A program made the position numbers and the translations under genes. The notes under the pieces are model-generated. The model ran no database searches. It had not been told where the DNA came from and saw only the letters and a program-made list of their open reading frames with translations. DNA of 64,000 nucleotides from positions 1-64,000 of the forward strand of contig JAJFFC010000005.1 of NCBI GenBank assembly GCA_021776795.1, read 5' to 3'. The DNA comes from Planctomycetota bacterium (lineage in GTDB: Bacteria > Planctomycetota > UBA1135). Each line of letters begins with the position of its first letter. The stretch's first letter is position 1. Positions 1-7,933 of this stretch are shown piece by piece.

Positions 1-1
1 G

Positions 2-100
2 AATGAAGAATCCCTTCTTCGCCTGGTGTCTGCTATCTTGGTGGAAACCAGTGACGAATGGGAGACTGGAAAAACTTACCTACTCATGGAAGGCATTTGA
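2..100 (+). mobile_element. 3' end of IS256-type transposase gene (truncated by window edge)
   Basis: The reading frame open at the left edge encodes the last 32 residues of a transposase. They contain RLVSAILVETSDEWETGK, which matches the conserved C-terminal end of IS256-family (mutator type) DDE transposases, where an arginine-leucine-valine helix is followed by a S-E-E-W-x-T-G motif. The frame stops at 98-100. A candidate right terminal repeat follows at 113-138. The catalytic part and the left end lie outside the window, so it is unknown whether the element is intact. The flanking DNA is AT-rich compared with the rest of the window. Confidence 0.8.
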
Positions 101-112
101 TGAACCTGCCGC

Positions 113-138
113 TTTTACAGAAAAGATGTTGCTCTATC
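113..138 (+). repeat. Candidate right terminal inverted repeat of the IS256-type element
   Basis: Thirteen bases after the transposase stop lies a 26-base segment starting TTTTACAG and ending CTCTATC. Read inward from the outer end it begins GATAGAG and ends TGTAAAA, the layout of IS256-type ends (GATA... ...GTAAAA). The left repeat and the target duplication are outside the window, so the call rests on position and pattern only. Confidence 0.55.
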
Positions 139-294
139 ATCCACAAAGTCAGCAGAACACAATCCGGGCCTTCAAATAAAACATGAAAAGCCCCTCCAAC
201 CACGCGCCTACACCACTCCTGACCTAACTACACAGGTCCGTATTATTATTCTTCGGCTTGAATTGACGCCAGCTACCAATGTTGCTTTGAAATG

Positions 295-324
295 TTGCCA
301 ATGATCCCAGTGCCACATTACAAT
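295..324 (+). promoter_or_regulatory. Sigma-70-like promoter placing transcription start at the ATG
   Basis: A TTGCCA at 295-300 and a TACAAT at 319-324 are separated by 18 bases. The ATG of the next gene is at 332, seven bases after the -10 hexamer, so the predicted transcript would start at or next to the start codon. No Shine-Dalgarno sequence is present. The spacer from 139 to 331 otherwise shows no gene. Confidence 0.55.
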
Positions 325-331
325 AGAGGTT

Positions 332-2785
332 ATGCGATTTTCGCTCAAACTTATTGTGGTAACAGGATCTGCAGCACTGACTCTGTTAGTTTGTGCCATT
401 TTTTTCTTGGATCCAGAAGCGACAGATGCACCCGCCACTGGTTTTGTGGACACTACAGACTTGCCCAAAGCGGGAGAATTCCGTCAGGATAACGCTAGTC
501 CACAAAGGAGCCTTCAGACGTCACAGCAGGCAGAATCAATACAAATTCTTATCCTTGGTGAAGGGGGCCATCCAATTCCCACAGCCAAATTGGAAGTTCA
601 TTCCGATAACGCACCACTCAAACATTACACCACTGGGTTGGATGGAATTTCCTACATTGAACCCTCCACCAGAGATCTTTGGATGGCAATCAATGCGAAT
701 GGGTATTTACGCACGTATCGATTATTAGACCACTCTGAACCCTACCAGGTGTTTAGCCTGGACACGGGAGGCACCTTAACCGGCGTCATTCAAATTCATG
801 GAAAGGGTAATATTCAATCTAGCTTCAGCTTCGACGTAATTGGCCATGGCCAGCTCCCGAATAACGTTCCGAGGCAACTTTTCTCAAGACTGGGTGCAGA
901 TACAACGAAAATCCCTGTTCAAGCCAACGGACACTTCCAGCTGCTGGGAGTCCCCCTAGAATGGCAATCCGTGGCGAGAATTCCAAAGCCTTATTTGGCT
1001 TGCGGAGAAAACGATCCAAGCACCATTGCCAATCTAGGTCAAACCATTCGCGGACTAAAGATTAATAATTATCAGGTCATTACCTTACACAAAATGCCCT
1101 GGGTGCGAGGGAAATTAGTCTCATCGACTACAGGAAGCCCCGTACCATTTCAAACCCTTCAAATGGCCCTGGAATTCGAGAATGGAGCCTATGAATGGCT
1201 TGGCGCAAAGTCTAAAGATGACGGTAGTTTTGAAATACCATTCGTCCCACATCAAGATCAAGATTATCGCTCTGCCTGCGAACCAGGGTATGAGAGAGGT
1301 CCAAATTCTGTAGACATAGAAGTTGTCCAGGGCAACGAATTAGGAAATTCTCAATTCTCAATCGACCTCAGGACAAAAATTGACCGCTGGAACTTTGGGA
1401 CTATTGAGCTCGAAAATCAAGAAATCCTAAAATTTCACGTACAGGATGAAGGAGGAAATCCGGTCCAGGGCGCCGTCGCGTCCAACATTAATGTTAGCCT
1501 GCCAACGGGTACTAATGGCAATTCATCCCTAATGCTGGGAGATTTCGAAAGACCAATCCTTATTGGAGCACCTGGTTATGAAATCTCGGAATTCCCTGTC
1601 CCAGTTGATTTGAGTCAAACTCTTATTGTTACACTGCAACCAAGCGCAACTCTTACTATTCAAATCAAGGCAAAGGATGGAATATGCCTTGAGGGCCTTG
1701 ATTTACAAATTCAGGCGGATGGTCGCGTTTTTCCAAAGGAGATTAATTTTCGCCACCTACAATCCATCTCCTCCCCTCCAAAGTCAGGAAAATCCAATTC
1801 CAACGGACACGAAATAAAATATTGGGCCCTTGAGCCCGATACAAAGTCAATTTTCCTCCCCTTTATCTCAACCGGTGTAAGGCTCCAACTTGGGATAACA
1901 GGTGCTCTTGGTAGGCCCTTAGCCGTGTCGAACCCTTTCACAATAAATCCAGGAGAGCAGAAAGTTGTAAATTTAGATATCCAAACGCCTCCACGAATTT
2001 TATTGGGCAAAGTGGTGGATAGCTATGGGATGCCAGTTCCAGATGCAAAAATTAAGCTAATCACAAACAGCCCAAGCTTCTGGCCCACAACCACAGACGA
2101 TGGAGGTTTGTTCCAATTCCCGCCTCTTGGAGCCACAGAATGCACGATTAGTGTTCGAAAGGATGGTTATGCCCTGTTTCAAGATGAGGGATTTCAAATT
2201 CCCGCAACTTCAGAGCCAATTATTATTTCACTAGACATGGCTCGAGAATTATCACTATTTGTCACTGACGAAAATGGGAATCACCTTGAAGATGTTGTTC
2301 TATTCTATGGTAAAGCCGATGGCGGAATGTTTGCCACAAGCCCAGTGGCGACTGGAAATCCGTATCAAATCTCTGCACCCCCAGGCGAATTCGAATTATC
2401 GTGGATGGCAGGAGGTTTGGTTGGCTCGATTAATATTCCGGCCAAAATAAATGAATATGACCTTGAACTTCCTGCCCTTGGCTATTTAAGGGCCACTTTT
2501 TTTCGAACAGACACTACAGAATCTGCTGGATACCGATTTAATTTGGTGCCCCATGAGGCTTCAAACCAATCCTTCAATGGACTGCACAACCTATACTTTG
2601 ACGGCACCACCACCCAAATTGTGAAAGATCAAATCTCAATTCTGCCTGGCAAATACACCGTTTCAGCTTGGCCATATCTTGGCCATGGAATCGAGCCGCC
2701 AACAGCTCAAAAGCTCGGAGAAATCTCCATTGAATCTGGCAAGACTCTAGAGATGGAGTTCCATCTTATTGCGTTTCCGCATTAG
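332..2785 (+). CDS. Large secreted protein with repeated carboxypeptidase-regulatory-like beta-sandwich domains
   Basis: The 817-residue product begins MRFSLKLIV followed by a hydrophobic stretch to about residue 28, a signal peptide or N-terminal anchor. The rest has no transmembrane segment. Several segments follow the carboxypeptidase-regulatory-like (CarboxypepD_reg) pattern, clearest near residues 550-610 with GKVVDSYGMPVPDAKIKL, then T-T-D-D-G-G-L-F-Q-F and V-R-K-D-G-Y-A. Others lie near 265-300 and 380-415. Such domains usually act as extracellular adhesion or spacer modules; no catalytic domain is visible. Codons favour A and T at third positions, unlike later genes, and the gene lies beside an IS end, so acquisition by transfer is plausible. 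Precise function unknown. Confidence 0.8.
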   Translation: MRFSLKLIVVTGSAALTLLVCAIFFLDPEATDAPATGFVDTTDLPKAGEFRQDNASPQRSLQTSQQAESIQILILGEGGHPIPTAKLEVHSDNAPLKHYTTGLDGISYIEPSTRDLWMAINANGYLRTYRLLDHSEPYQVFSLDTGGTLTGVIQIHGKGNIQSSFSFDVIGHGQLPNNVPRQLFSRLGADTTKIPVQANGHFQLLGVPLEWQSVARIPKPYLACGENDPSTIANLGQTIRGLKINNYQVITLHKMPWVRGKLVSSTTGSPVPFQTLQMALEFENGAYEWLGAKSKDDGSFEIPFVPHQDQDYRSACEPGYERGPNSVDIEVVQGNELGNSQFSIDLRTKIDRWNFGTIELENQEILKFHVQDEGGNPVQGAVASNINVSLPTGTNGNSSLMLGDFERPILIGAPGYEISEFPVPVDLSQTLIVTLQPSATLTIQIKAKDGICLEGLDLQIQADGRVFPKEINFRHLQSISSPPKSGKSNSNGHEIKYWALEPDTKSIFLPFISTGVRLQLGITGALGRPLAVSNPFTINPGEQKVVNLDIQTPPRILLGKVVDSYGMPVPDAKIKLITNSPSFWPTTTDDGGLFQFPPLGATECTISVRKDGYALFQDEGFQIPATSEPIIISLDMARELSLFVTDENGNHLEDVVLFYGKADGGMFATSPVATGNPYQISAPPGEFELSWMAGGLVGSINIPAKINEYDLELPALGYLRATFFRTDTTESAGYRFNLVPHEASNQSFNGLHNLYFDGTTTQIVKDQISILPGKYTVSAWPYLGHGIEPPTAQKLGEISIESGKTLEMEFHLIAFPH

Positions 2786-2967
2786 ATTCTATTTGGATGG
2801 GGAGGAGTTTCCATTGAAGACCCCATATGAACCCCAAATATTATCCAAACCGAATCAGAATTTTAATTTCCGGCCGAATGCCATCGCTAATCATAATGAG
2901 GAAGGCAAAAACCGACGACAATTTGAATGAGATTACAATATAAAACTTGCTCAGATTGCCCCGCCAT

Positions 2968-3006
2968 TCTCCCTCGTCAATTGAAATTTCAATGTGACGA
3001 GGGAGA
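2968..3006. other. Near-perfect loopless hairpin in a 403-base spacer
   Basis: The spacer 2786-3188 holds no convincing gene. Within it, CTCCCTCGTC at 2969-2978 is exactly complementary to GACGAGGGAG at 2996-3005, and the bases between contain the self-complementary ATTGAAATTTCAAT. Together they give about 17 paired positions with one extra base on one side and no real loop. No T-run follows on either strand, so it is not a standard terminator. It could be a cruciform, a remnant mobile-element end or a binding site. Confidence 0.6.
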
Positions 3007-3164
3007 TCATGAGAGAACCTTTGCGTTAAGGGGGAAGCGCGAGGTTTCGGGGGAAACCCTTTTGAAGCGCGGTGAATCGACTGTATCAGCCAAGACCCTG
3101 CATTTTTGTGAAGATTCTCCCTTTTTTGGGCTTAACGCCGTTTTTTCGGCAGCATGCCGGAAGG

Positions 3165-3170
3165 TAGAAT
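3165..3170 (+). promoter_or_regulatory. Candidate -10 element (TAGAAT) of the M28 peptidase gene
   Basis: GGTAGAATG lies 18 bases before the ATG at 3189, giving a leader of roughly ten bases. The same hexamer recurs before several genes in this window. The -35 region (TTTTTC at 3142-3147, 17-base spacing) is weak. Confidence 0.4.
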
Positions 3171-3188
3171 GCTCGAGGTTATCCGTCC

Positions 3189-4136
3189 ATGCGCATTCTC
3201 CTCCCTCTACTCTTTCCGCTCCTGGTCGCCTGCGGCGGTACCGGAGCCATGACGACCCAGGTCAATCCCGCCGGGGAGCCCTTTGACGAGAAACGCGCAT
3301 TTGCCCTGTTGGAGCATATGACCACCGAGTTTCCAGAGCGCCGCATTGGCACCAATGGAGCAGAAGAGTTTCGTCAATGGGTGGAGAGCACCATGAAGGA
3401 GTTGCCTGGCTGGACCATGGAACGCGACAACTTCATTGCCAAGGCACCTGAAGGTGCCCGACGCAAAGGCGAAATCCCTGGCGTCAATCTCATCGCACGC
3501 CGCGAAGGAACAGTGCCCGGGGAACTGTGGATTGCCAGTCACTACGACACCTTTGATCAACCCAATTTCATCGGCGCCAATGACGGTGGCTCCTCCACCG
3601 TCACGCTGATGGAATTGGCGCGTTGCCTTGCTGGAGAAAAACCGCGCGAAGGCATGAGCATCGTCATGGTTTGGTTTGATGGAGAAGAAAAGTTTGGTCC
3701 CTTACCATGGGATGACCTCACCAACTCCACCTTTGGCTCGCGCAGTTTGGCCGAGCGTATGGAGGAGAATAAAACCATCACCAACATCAATGCCTTTGTC
3801 CTGCTAGACATGGTCGGGGACAAACAACTGGGCCTGCTGAAAGAAAGTGGCTCGGATGTACGCTTGAAGCGCGTATTTGAAGACACGGCTCGCGCCTTAA
3901 AAGATGACAAGCTGTTTGTCGGTGAACGTGACATCAAAGATGACCACATTCATTTCCGCCGTCGCGGGATTGCCGCGATTGATCTGATTGACTTCAACTA
4001 CGGCCCCGGCAATCGCTATTGGCACTCGCGCGAAGACACCATCGACAAGGTCAGCGCTGAGTCGCTAGGACGAGTCGGTCGCTTGGTGCTCGCCGCCATC
4101 CCGACGATCGAACACGAGTTCCGTTCCGACGACTAG
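3189..4136 (+). CDS. M28-family zinc metallopeptidase lipoprotein (aminopeptidase / glutaminyl cyclase-like fold)
   Basis: The 315-residue protein starts with a lipoprotein signal ending in LVAC, with the lipidated cysteine at residue 15, so it should be anchored in a membrane facing the periplasm. The M28 zinc-site motifs are in order: SHYDT (residues 117-121), GANDGGS (129-135), WFDGEE (162-167), a V-L-L-D-M-V-G segment, and a late D-D-H-I-H-F followed by YWHSREDT. The W-F-D-G-E-E and L-L-D-M-V-G forms are shared with glutaminyl-peptide cyclotransferases as well as aminopeptidases, so peptide hydrolysis and N-terminal glutamine cyclisation are both possible. It stands alone between an AT-rich region and smc, with which it converges. 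Confidence 0.88.
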   Translation: MRILLPLLFPLLVACGGTGAMTTQVNPAGEPFDEKRAFALLEHMTTEFPERRIGTNGAEEFRQWVESTMKELPGWTMERDNFIAKAPEGARRKGEIPGVNLIARREGTVPGELWIASHYDTFDQPNFIGANDGGSSTVTLMELARCLAGEKPREGMSIVMVWFDGEEKFGPLPWDDLTNSTFGSRSLAERMEENKTITNINAFVLLDMVGDKQLGLLKESGSDVRLKRVFEDTARALKDDKLFVGERDIKDDHIHFRRRGIAAIDLIDFNYGPGNRYWHSREDTIDKVSAESLGRVGRLVLAAIPTIEHEFRSDD

Positions 4137-4145
4137 CCTAAAACC

Positions 4146-7100
4146 CTAGGCTTCGAGTTCACGCTCTGGCGTGAGCGCGCGCGGAGGGTCGGTTGCCGCA
4201 ATCGGCTCCGGCTCCACCACTCGAGCGGCGTCGGTTGGGCTGACCGCAGCGGATTGGCTTAAGTCCAACTCACCTTCTGCAGCAAGCTGCGAGAGTTCGA
4301 CCGAAACCACCATCGATACTCCACGCTTGCGCATGGTGACGCCGAACAATCGCTCACAACGCGACATGGTGATGCGGTTGTGAGTCACGACCAGGAACTG
4401 CGTCGAATCGGTGAAATCGCCAAGGACATCGACGAAACGCTCGACGTTGGCGTCGTCCAAGGCCGCATCCACTTCGTCTAGTAGGCAGAAGGGCGACGGG
4501 CGTGATTGGAACACGGCCAGCAACAAGGCCAAAGCCGTCAGCGTGCGCTCCCCTCCGGAAAGCAGGTTGATGGAACGCAGTTCTTTACCTGGAGGGCGGA
4601 CATTGATGTCGATGCCGGCTTCGAGCGGATCGACGCCCTCTTCTAGGGAGATGCTGGCGCGACCGCCGCGGAACAAGCGGCGGAAGATCGATTCGAATTG
4701 GGATTGCACCACATCGAAGGTCTCTTGGAATCGCGAACGACAAACCTGGTCCAGTTCTTCCAAGCTAGCCAGCAAGTTGTGCTGGGCTTCACGCAGGTCG
4801 TCGCGCTCTCGGAGCAAGAAGGTTTCGCGCTCTTGACGCTCCTCCAATTCCTCTACAGCATCGAGGTTGACGGAACCGATGCTGTCCAAGCGTTTGCGTA
4901 GCTCGGCAAGCTCATCGCGAAGAGGTGCCTCTTCGACGTCCGCGGTGAGTGGCGCTTGCGGTTGGATGTCCAAGCTCCGCGCCAACTCCTCCAAAGGCTG
5001 CGAAAACTCGGCCTGAAGCGCTCTGCGCAACTCTTCCAGTTGCAGTTCCACGCGTTGTACTTCTAGTGCAACCCGCTGGCGTTCGTCCATCATGCCTTCG
5101 AGCTGACCTTCTTCGCCCTGCTGACTCGCTCGCGCCGCCTGCAAGACCTCGGAAGCGCGGCCGCGCTGCGTGCCGGCCTCTTCCACACGTTCGGCTAGGT
5201 CGTTGCGCCGAGCCAACAACACGGTGCGTTGTTCGCGGGCCTTTTCTGCGTCTTCGCGCAGACTCACCGCGAGCTCTTGCAAGGAGGCAATTTCCTGTTC
5301 GAGGCTGCCGCATTCGCGGTTCTGGCGATCTCTGCGTGCCAAGAGAGCAGAATGACGTTGCCGCCAATGCTTTTGCTCCTGCTCCACCCGTTGGAACACC
5401 ACGCGAGCCTCTTGTTGGGCAGTGGCCGTCTCGTCTGCGGTCGCGTCGCGCTGCTCTAACGTGGACTGAAGTGACTCCAGTTCATCGTTGGCCTGCGCAC
5501 GCTCTTGCTCGATTTCATCGCGCTTGCGACTGGCTTCCACCTCTGCAGCGGTACTCTCTTCGAGCATGCCAGCAAGTTGCGCCCGCTCCTGCTCCATCGC
5601 CATGGCTTCCTGCTGCAAGGCCTGGTCACGGCGTTGCAGGTCATCGCGGCGACGACTCAACTCTTCGCGGCGATGGGCGCTGACGCGGGATTTTTCTTGC
5701 CGCGACTGCAGTTCGGTTTCCGCGTCATGCAGCTTGGCGGCGGTCTCTTCCTCTAACGCATGAGCGCTTTGGAATTCGGCATCGGCTTGAGCAAAGGCGC
5801 GCTGACTGGAAGCCAGCTCGTTTCGGCGAACCAAGGGGCCATCACCATCATCGGCGCGACGACCTTGGCGACGATAGCCATGGGCATGCAACTCGCCATC
5901 GGCACTGAGGAATAGAGCAGCCGTGTGCTTGGCGGCAAGCGCCTTGGCTTGGGCACCCTCTGCGACGCAGTAGATGGGGCCTAAGCGGTGACACAAGGCG
6001 TCGGCAACGGCATCGTCGCCGCGGAGCATCGAGCGCAAACTTGGAGCGCCAGCAATCTCGGGCGCACGAGTGTTGGCGATTTGAGCTCCCGCAAAGAAGA
6101 GGTCTGCCACACCACCCTCGGTGGGCACTTCAAGTTCTCCGTCTTCCAGCCACAAAGCATGCTGCAGGCGCCCCAGAAGGGACTCCAACTGGCGGTCCCA
6201 GGGGGCCTCGACAGAAACTTTTTCGAGCATCCAGCTCACGCCTTGGTCCTTTCCGGGCTTGAGCAGGGCGCGCAAGTGTTTGGGCACTCCAGGCATCTCG
6301 TCGTCGACAACTTGAAGCGCAGCCAGACGGGCTTCATGTGCAGCGCGTTGTTGGCGCATTTCGTGCGCAGCAGCGGAGAAGCCCGCGCGTTGATCGCGTA
6401 AGCCACCAACCACTTCCCGACCATCCAACAGACGCGCCTGCGCGGCGTCGTCTTCTTCGATTACCGCCGCAAGCTCCAACTCCAGTGCAGCCAAGGCTTC
6501 TGCGGAAGCCTGGATTTCTCCTTCACGCTCTTGGCGACGGCGCTCTAAGGCGCGCAGGCCACCTTCGGCCTCGGAACGCTGGCGTGCCGCTTCGGCAACT
6601 CGGTTGTGCCAAGTCGTGCGGTCTTGCAATGCCTGCAGAACCTGCTTGCGCAGCGTTTCCATTTGTTGGCGCAACTCTTGGCGTGCGTCACGGGCACGCT
6701 GGAAAGTGGCCTCGGCAGCTGTGAGCAGGGCTTGGGCTGCCTGCGATTCTTCGGCCAATCGCGCCTCTTCGGCGACAAGTTCTTGCTCTTGCACGCCTTC
6801 TTCTTGGGCTTCTCCCTGAAGACTTTGCAGACGGCCACCATCGCGGGCAGCACGCTGTTCGGCTTCATGGGCGCGTGCTTCTAAACCACGTACACGCTCC
6901 TCTAAACCGGCGGCGCGCTCTTTGACTTCGCCAGCTTCGGTGACGAGTCCTTCATGTCGTTCACGCAGCACCGCCTCCTCGCGCTCCAACTCAGCGAGTT
7001 GTTCCTGCGCTTTTTGCCGTGCCCCGCGGAGGTTGTTGACTTGCCCTTCGAGCTCCTCGCTACGCTCATGCAGAGAGCGCGCCTCTTCGCTGCCGGTCAA

Positions 7101-7802
7101 CATGTCGGCGCAAGCTAAACGCACGCGCAACTCACGATAACGGTCGCGCACTTCCAGGAAGCGTTGCGCTTTGCCAGCCTGAATCTTGAGCGAACGCACT
7201 GCGCGAGAAACCTCTTGCAACACGTCCTCGACGCGAGTCATGTCGGCGTCGACACGCTTCAGCTTAAGTTTGGTTTCATGCTTGCGCGCCTTAAAGCGCG
7301 AAATGCCCGCAGCTTCTTCGAACACACTGCGGCGCTCATCGGGGTTGGCGGCGAGAACGGCATCGATCTTGCCCTGAGCTAACACCATGTAGCCACGCAC
7401 ACCCAAGCCGGTGTCGAGCAGCACTTCGCGCACGTCTTTGCGTCGTACCTTGCGGCCGTGCAGCAAAAATTCCGACTCACCGGTCGCAAACAAACGACGC
7501 CCGACGGCCAACTCACCGCCTGGCTCCACGACTTTGCCATCGGGATCGCCGAGGATAACCTCGACCATGGAATAAGGCGCACCTTTGCGACCTTCCGCGC
7601 CCTTGAAGATGACATCTTCCATGGCGTCGGCGCGTAGAGCCTTCGCCGAGCGCTCTCCCATGACCCACAACAGCGCATCGACGACATTGGACTTGCCGCA
7701 GCCATTGGGGCCAACAATGCCAGTAAGACCGCGTTCTACCGGGATTACGGTGCGGTCTGCGAAGGATTTAAATCCTTCGAGTTCAATGCGTTTCAGGTAC
7801 AT
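4146..7802 (-). CDS. smc: Chromosome segregation ATPase SMC
   Basis: Structural maintenance of chromosomes protein, the coiled-coil ATPase of bacterial condensin. From ATG 7802 it has 1218 residues, the usual SMC size. Walker A GPNGCGKSN is at 31-39. Two long coiled-coil arms rich in E, R, Q and A flank a hinge that starts near DDEMPGVPKHL. The C-terminal head has LSGGERTLTALALLLA (signature) and CLLDEVDAALDD (Walker B). An acidic, proline-containing tail of about 70 residues follows the head and is longer than usual. The start was chosen because MYLKRIELEGFKSF is the conserved N-terminus; an in-frame TTG at 7853 would add a non-conserved proline-rich leader. It is the last gene downstream of nrdR and the ATP-cone gene. 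ScpA and ScpB are not here. Confidence 0.95.
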   Translation of the reverse strand: MYLKRIELEGFKSFADRTVIPVERGLTGIVGPNGCGKSNVVDALLWVMGERSAKALRADAMEDVIFKGAEGRKGAPYSMVEVILGDPDGKVVEPGGELAVGRRLFATGESEFLLHGRKVRRKDVREVLLDTGLGVRGYMVLAQGKIDAVLAANPDERRSVFEEAAGISRFKARKHETKLKLKRVDADMTRVEDVLQEVSRAVRSLKIQAGKAQRFLEVRDRYRELRVRLACADMLTGSEEARSLHERSEELEGQVNNLRGARQKAQEQLAELEREEAVLRERHEGLVTEAGEVKERAAGLEERVRGLEARAHEAEQRAARDGGRLQSLQGEAQEEGVQEQELVAEEARLAEESQAAQALLTAAEATFQRARDARQELRQQMETLRKQVLQALQDRTTWHNRVAEAARQRSEAEGGLRALERRRQEREGEIQASAEALAALELELAAVIEEDDAAQARLLDGREVVGGLRDQRAGFSAAAHEMRQQRAAHEARLAALQVVDDEMPGVPKHLRALLKPGKDQGVSWMLEKVSVEAPWDRQLESLLGRLQHALWLEDGELEVPTEGGVADLFFAGAQIANTRAPEIAGAPSLRSMLRGDDAVADALCHRLGPIYCVAEGAQAKALAAKHTAALFLSADGELHAHGYRRQGRRADDGDGPLVRRNELASSQRAFAQADAEFQSAHALEEETAAKLHDAETELQSRQEKSRVSAHRREELSRRRDDLQRRDQALQQEAMAMEQERAQLAGMLEESTAAEVEASRKRDEIEQERAQANDELESLQSTLEQRDATADETATAQQEARVVFQRVEQEQKHWRQRHSALLARRDRQNRECGSLEQEIASLQELAVSLREDAEKAREQRTVLLARRNDLAERVEEAGTQRGRASEVLQAARASQQGEEGQLEGMMDERQRVALEVQRVELQLEELRRALQAEFSQPLEELARSLDIQPQAPLTADVEEAPLRDELAELRKRLDSIGSVNLDAVEELEERQERETFLLRERDDLREAQHNLLASLEELDQVCRSRFQETFDVVQSQFESIFRRLFRGGRASISLEEGVDPLEAGIDINVRPPGKELRSINLLSGGERTLTALALLLAVFQSRPSPFCLLDEVDAALDDANVERFVDVLGDFTDSTQFLVVTHNRITMSRCERLFGVTMRKRGVSMVVSVELSQLAAEGELDLSQSAAVSPTDAARVVEPEPIAATDPPRALTPERELEA

Positions 7803-7869
7803 GCAGGCGGGCAGGGCAGGAGGCGGCGCAAAAGGGGCCAGAGGTGGTGGCAAGGCCGCGATGGAAGCC

Positions 7870-7893
7870 GTTCTACCACAACAGCTTGTGGGT
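7870..7893 (-). promoter_or_regulatory. Inverted repeat and -10-like element upstream of smc
   Basis: On the minus strand CCACAA and TTGTGG flank four bases (7876-7891), immediately followed by GTAGAACGG with TAGAAC at 7875-7870. The fifteen-base block CCGTTCTACCACAAC (plus-strand reading) is repeated exactly upstream of nrdR at 10142-10156. The arms keep the CAC...GTG backbone of an NrdR box, so it may be a regulator site or simply a shared promoter. Confidence 0.45.
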
Positions 7894-7933
7894 AACCACC
7901 TGCGGGGGCGCCATGGAGACAGCTGAGTCCATT

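Noticed and set aside
93..179. Possible frameshifted continuation of the transposase
   Set aside because: The next frame reads through the terminal repeat and has no transposase-like residues; the stop at 98-100 matches the usual end.
2927..3286. Small plus-strand frame before the M28 gene
   Set aside because: It runs through the hairpin and into the peptidase gene in another phase, with no conserved pattern and no start signal.
7803..7853. Longer smc N-terminus starting at TTG 7853
   Set aside because: It adds a proline/alanine leader not seen in SMC proteins; the conserved N-terminus starts at ATG 7802.
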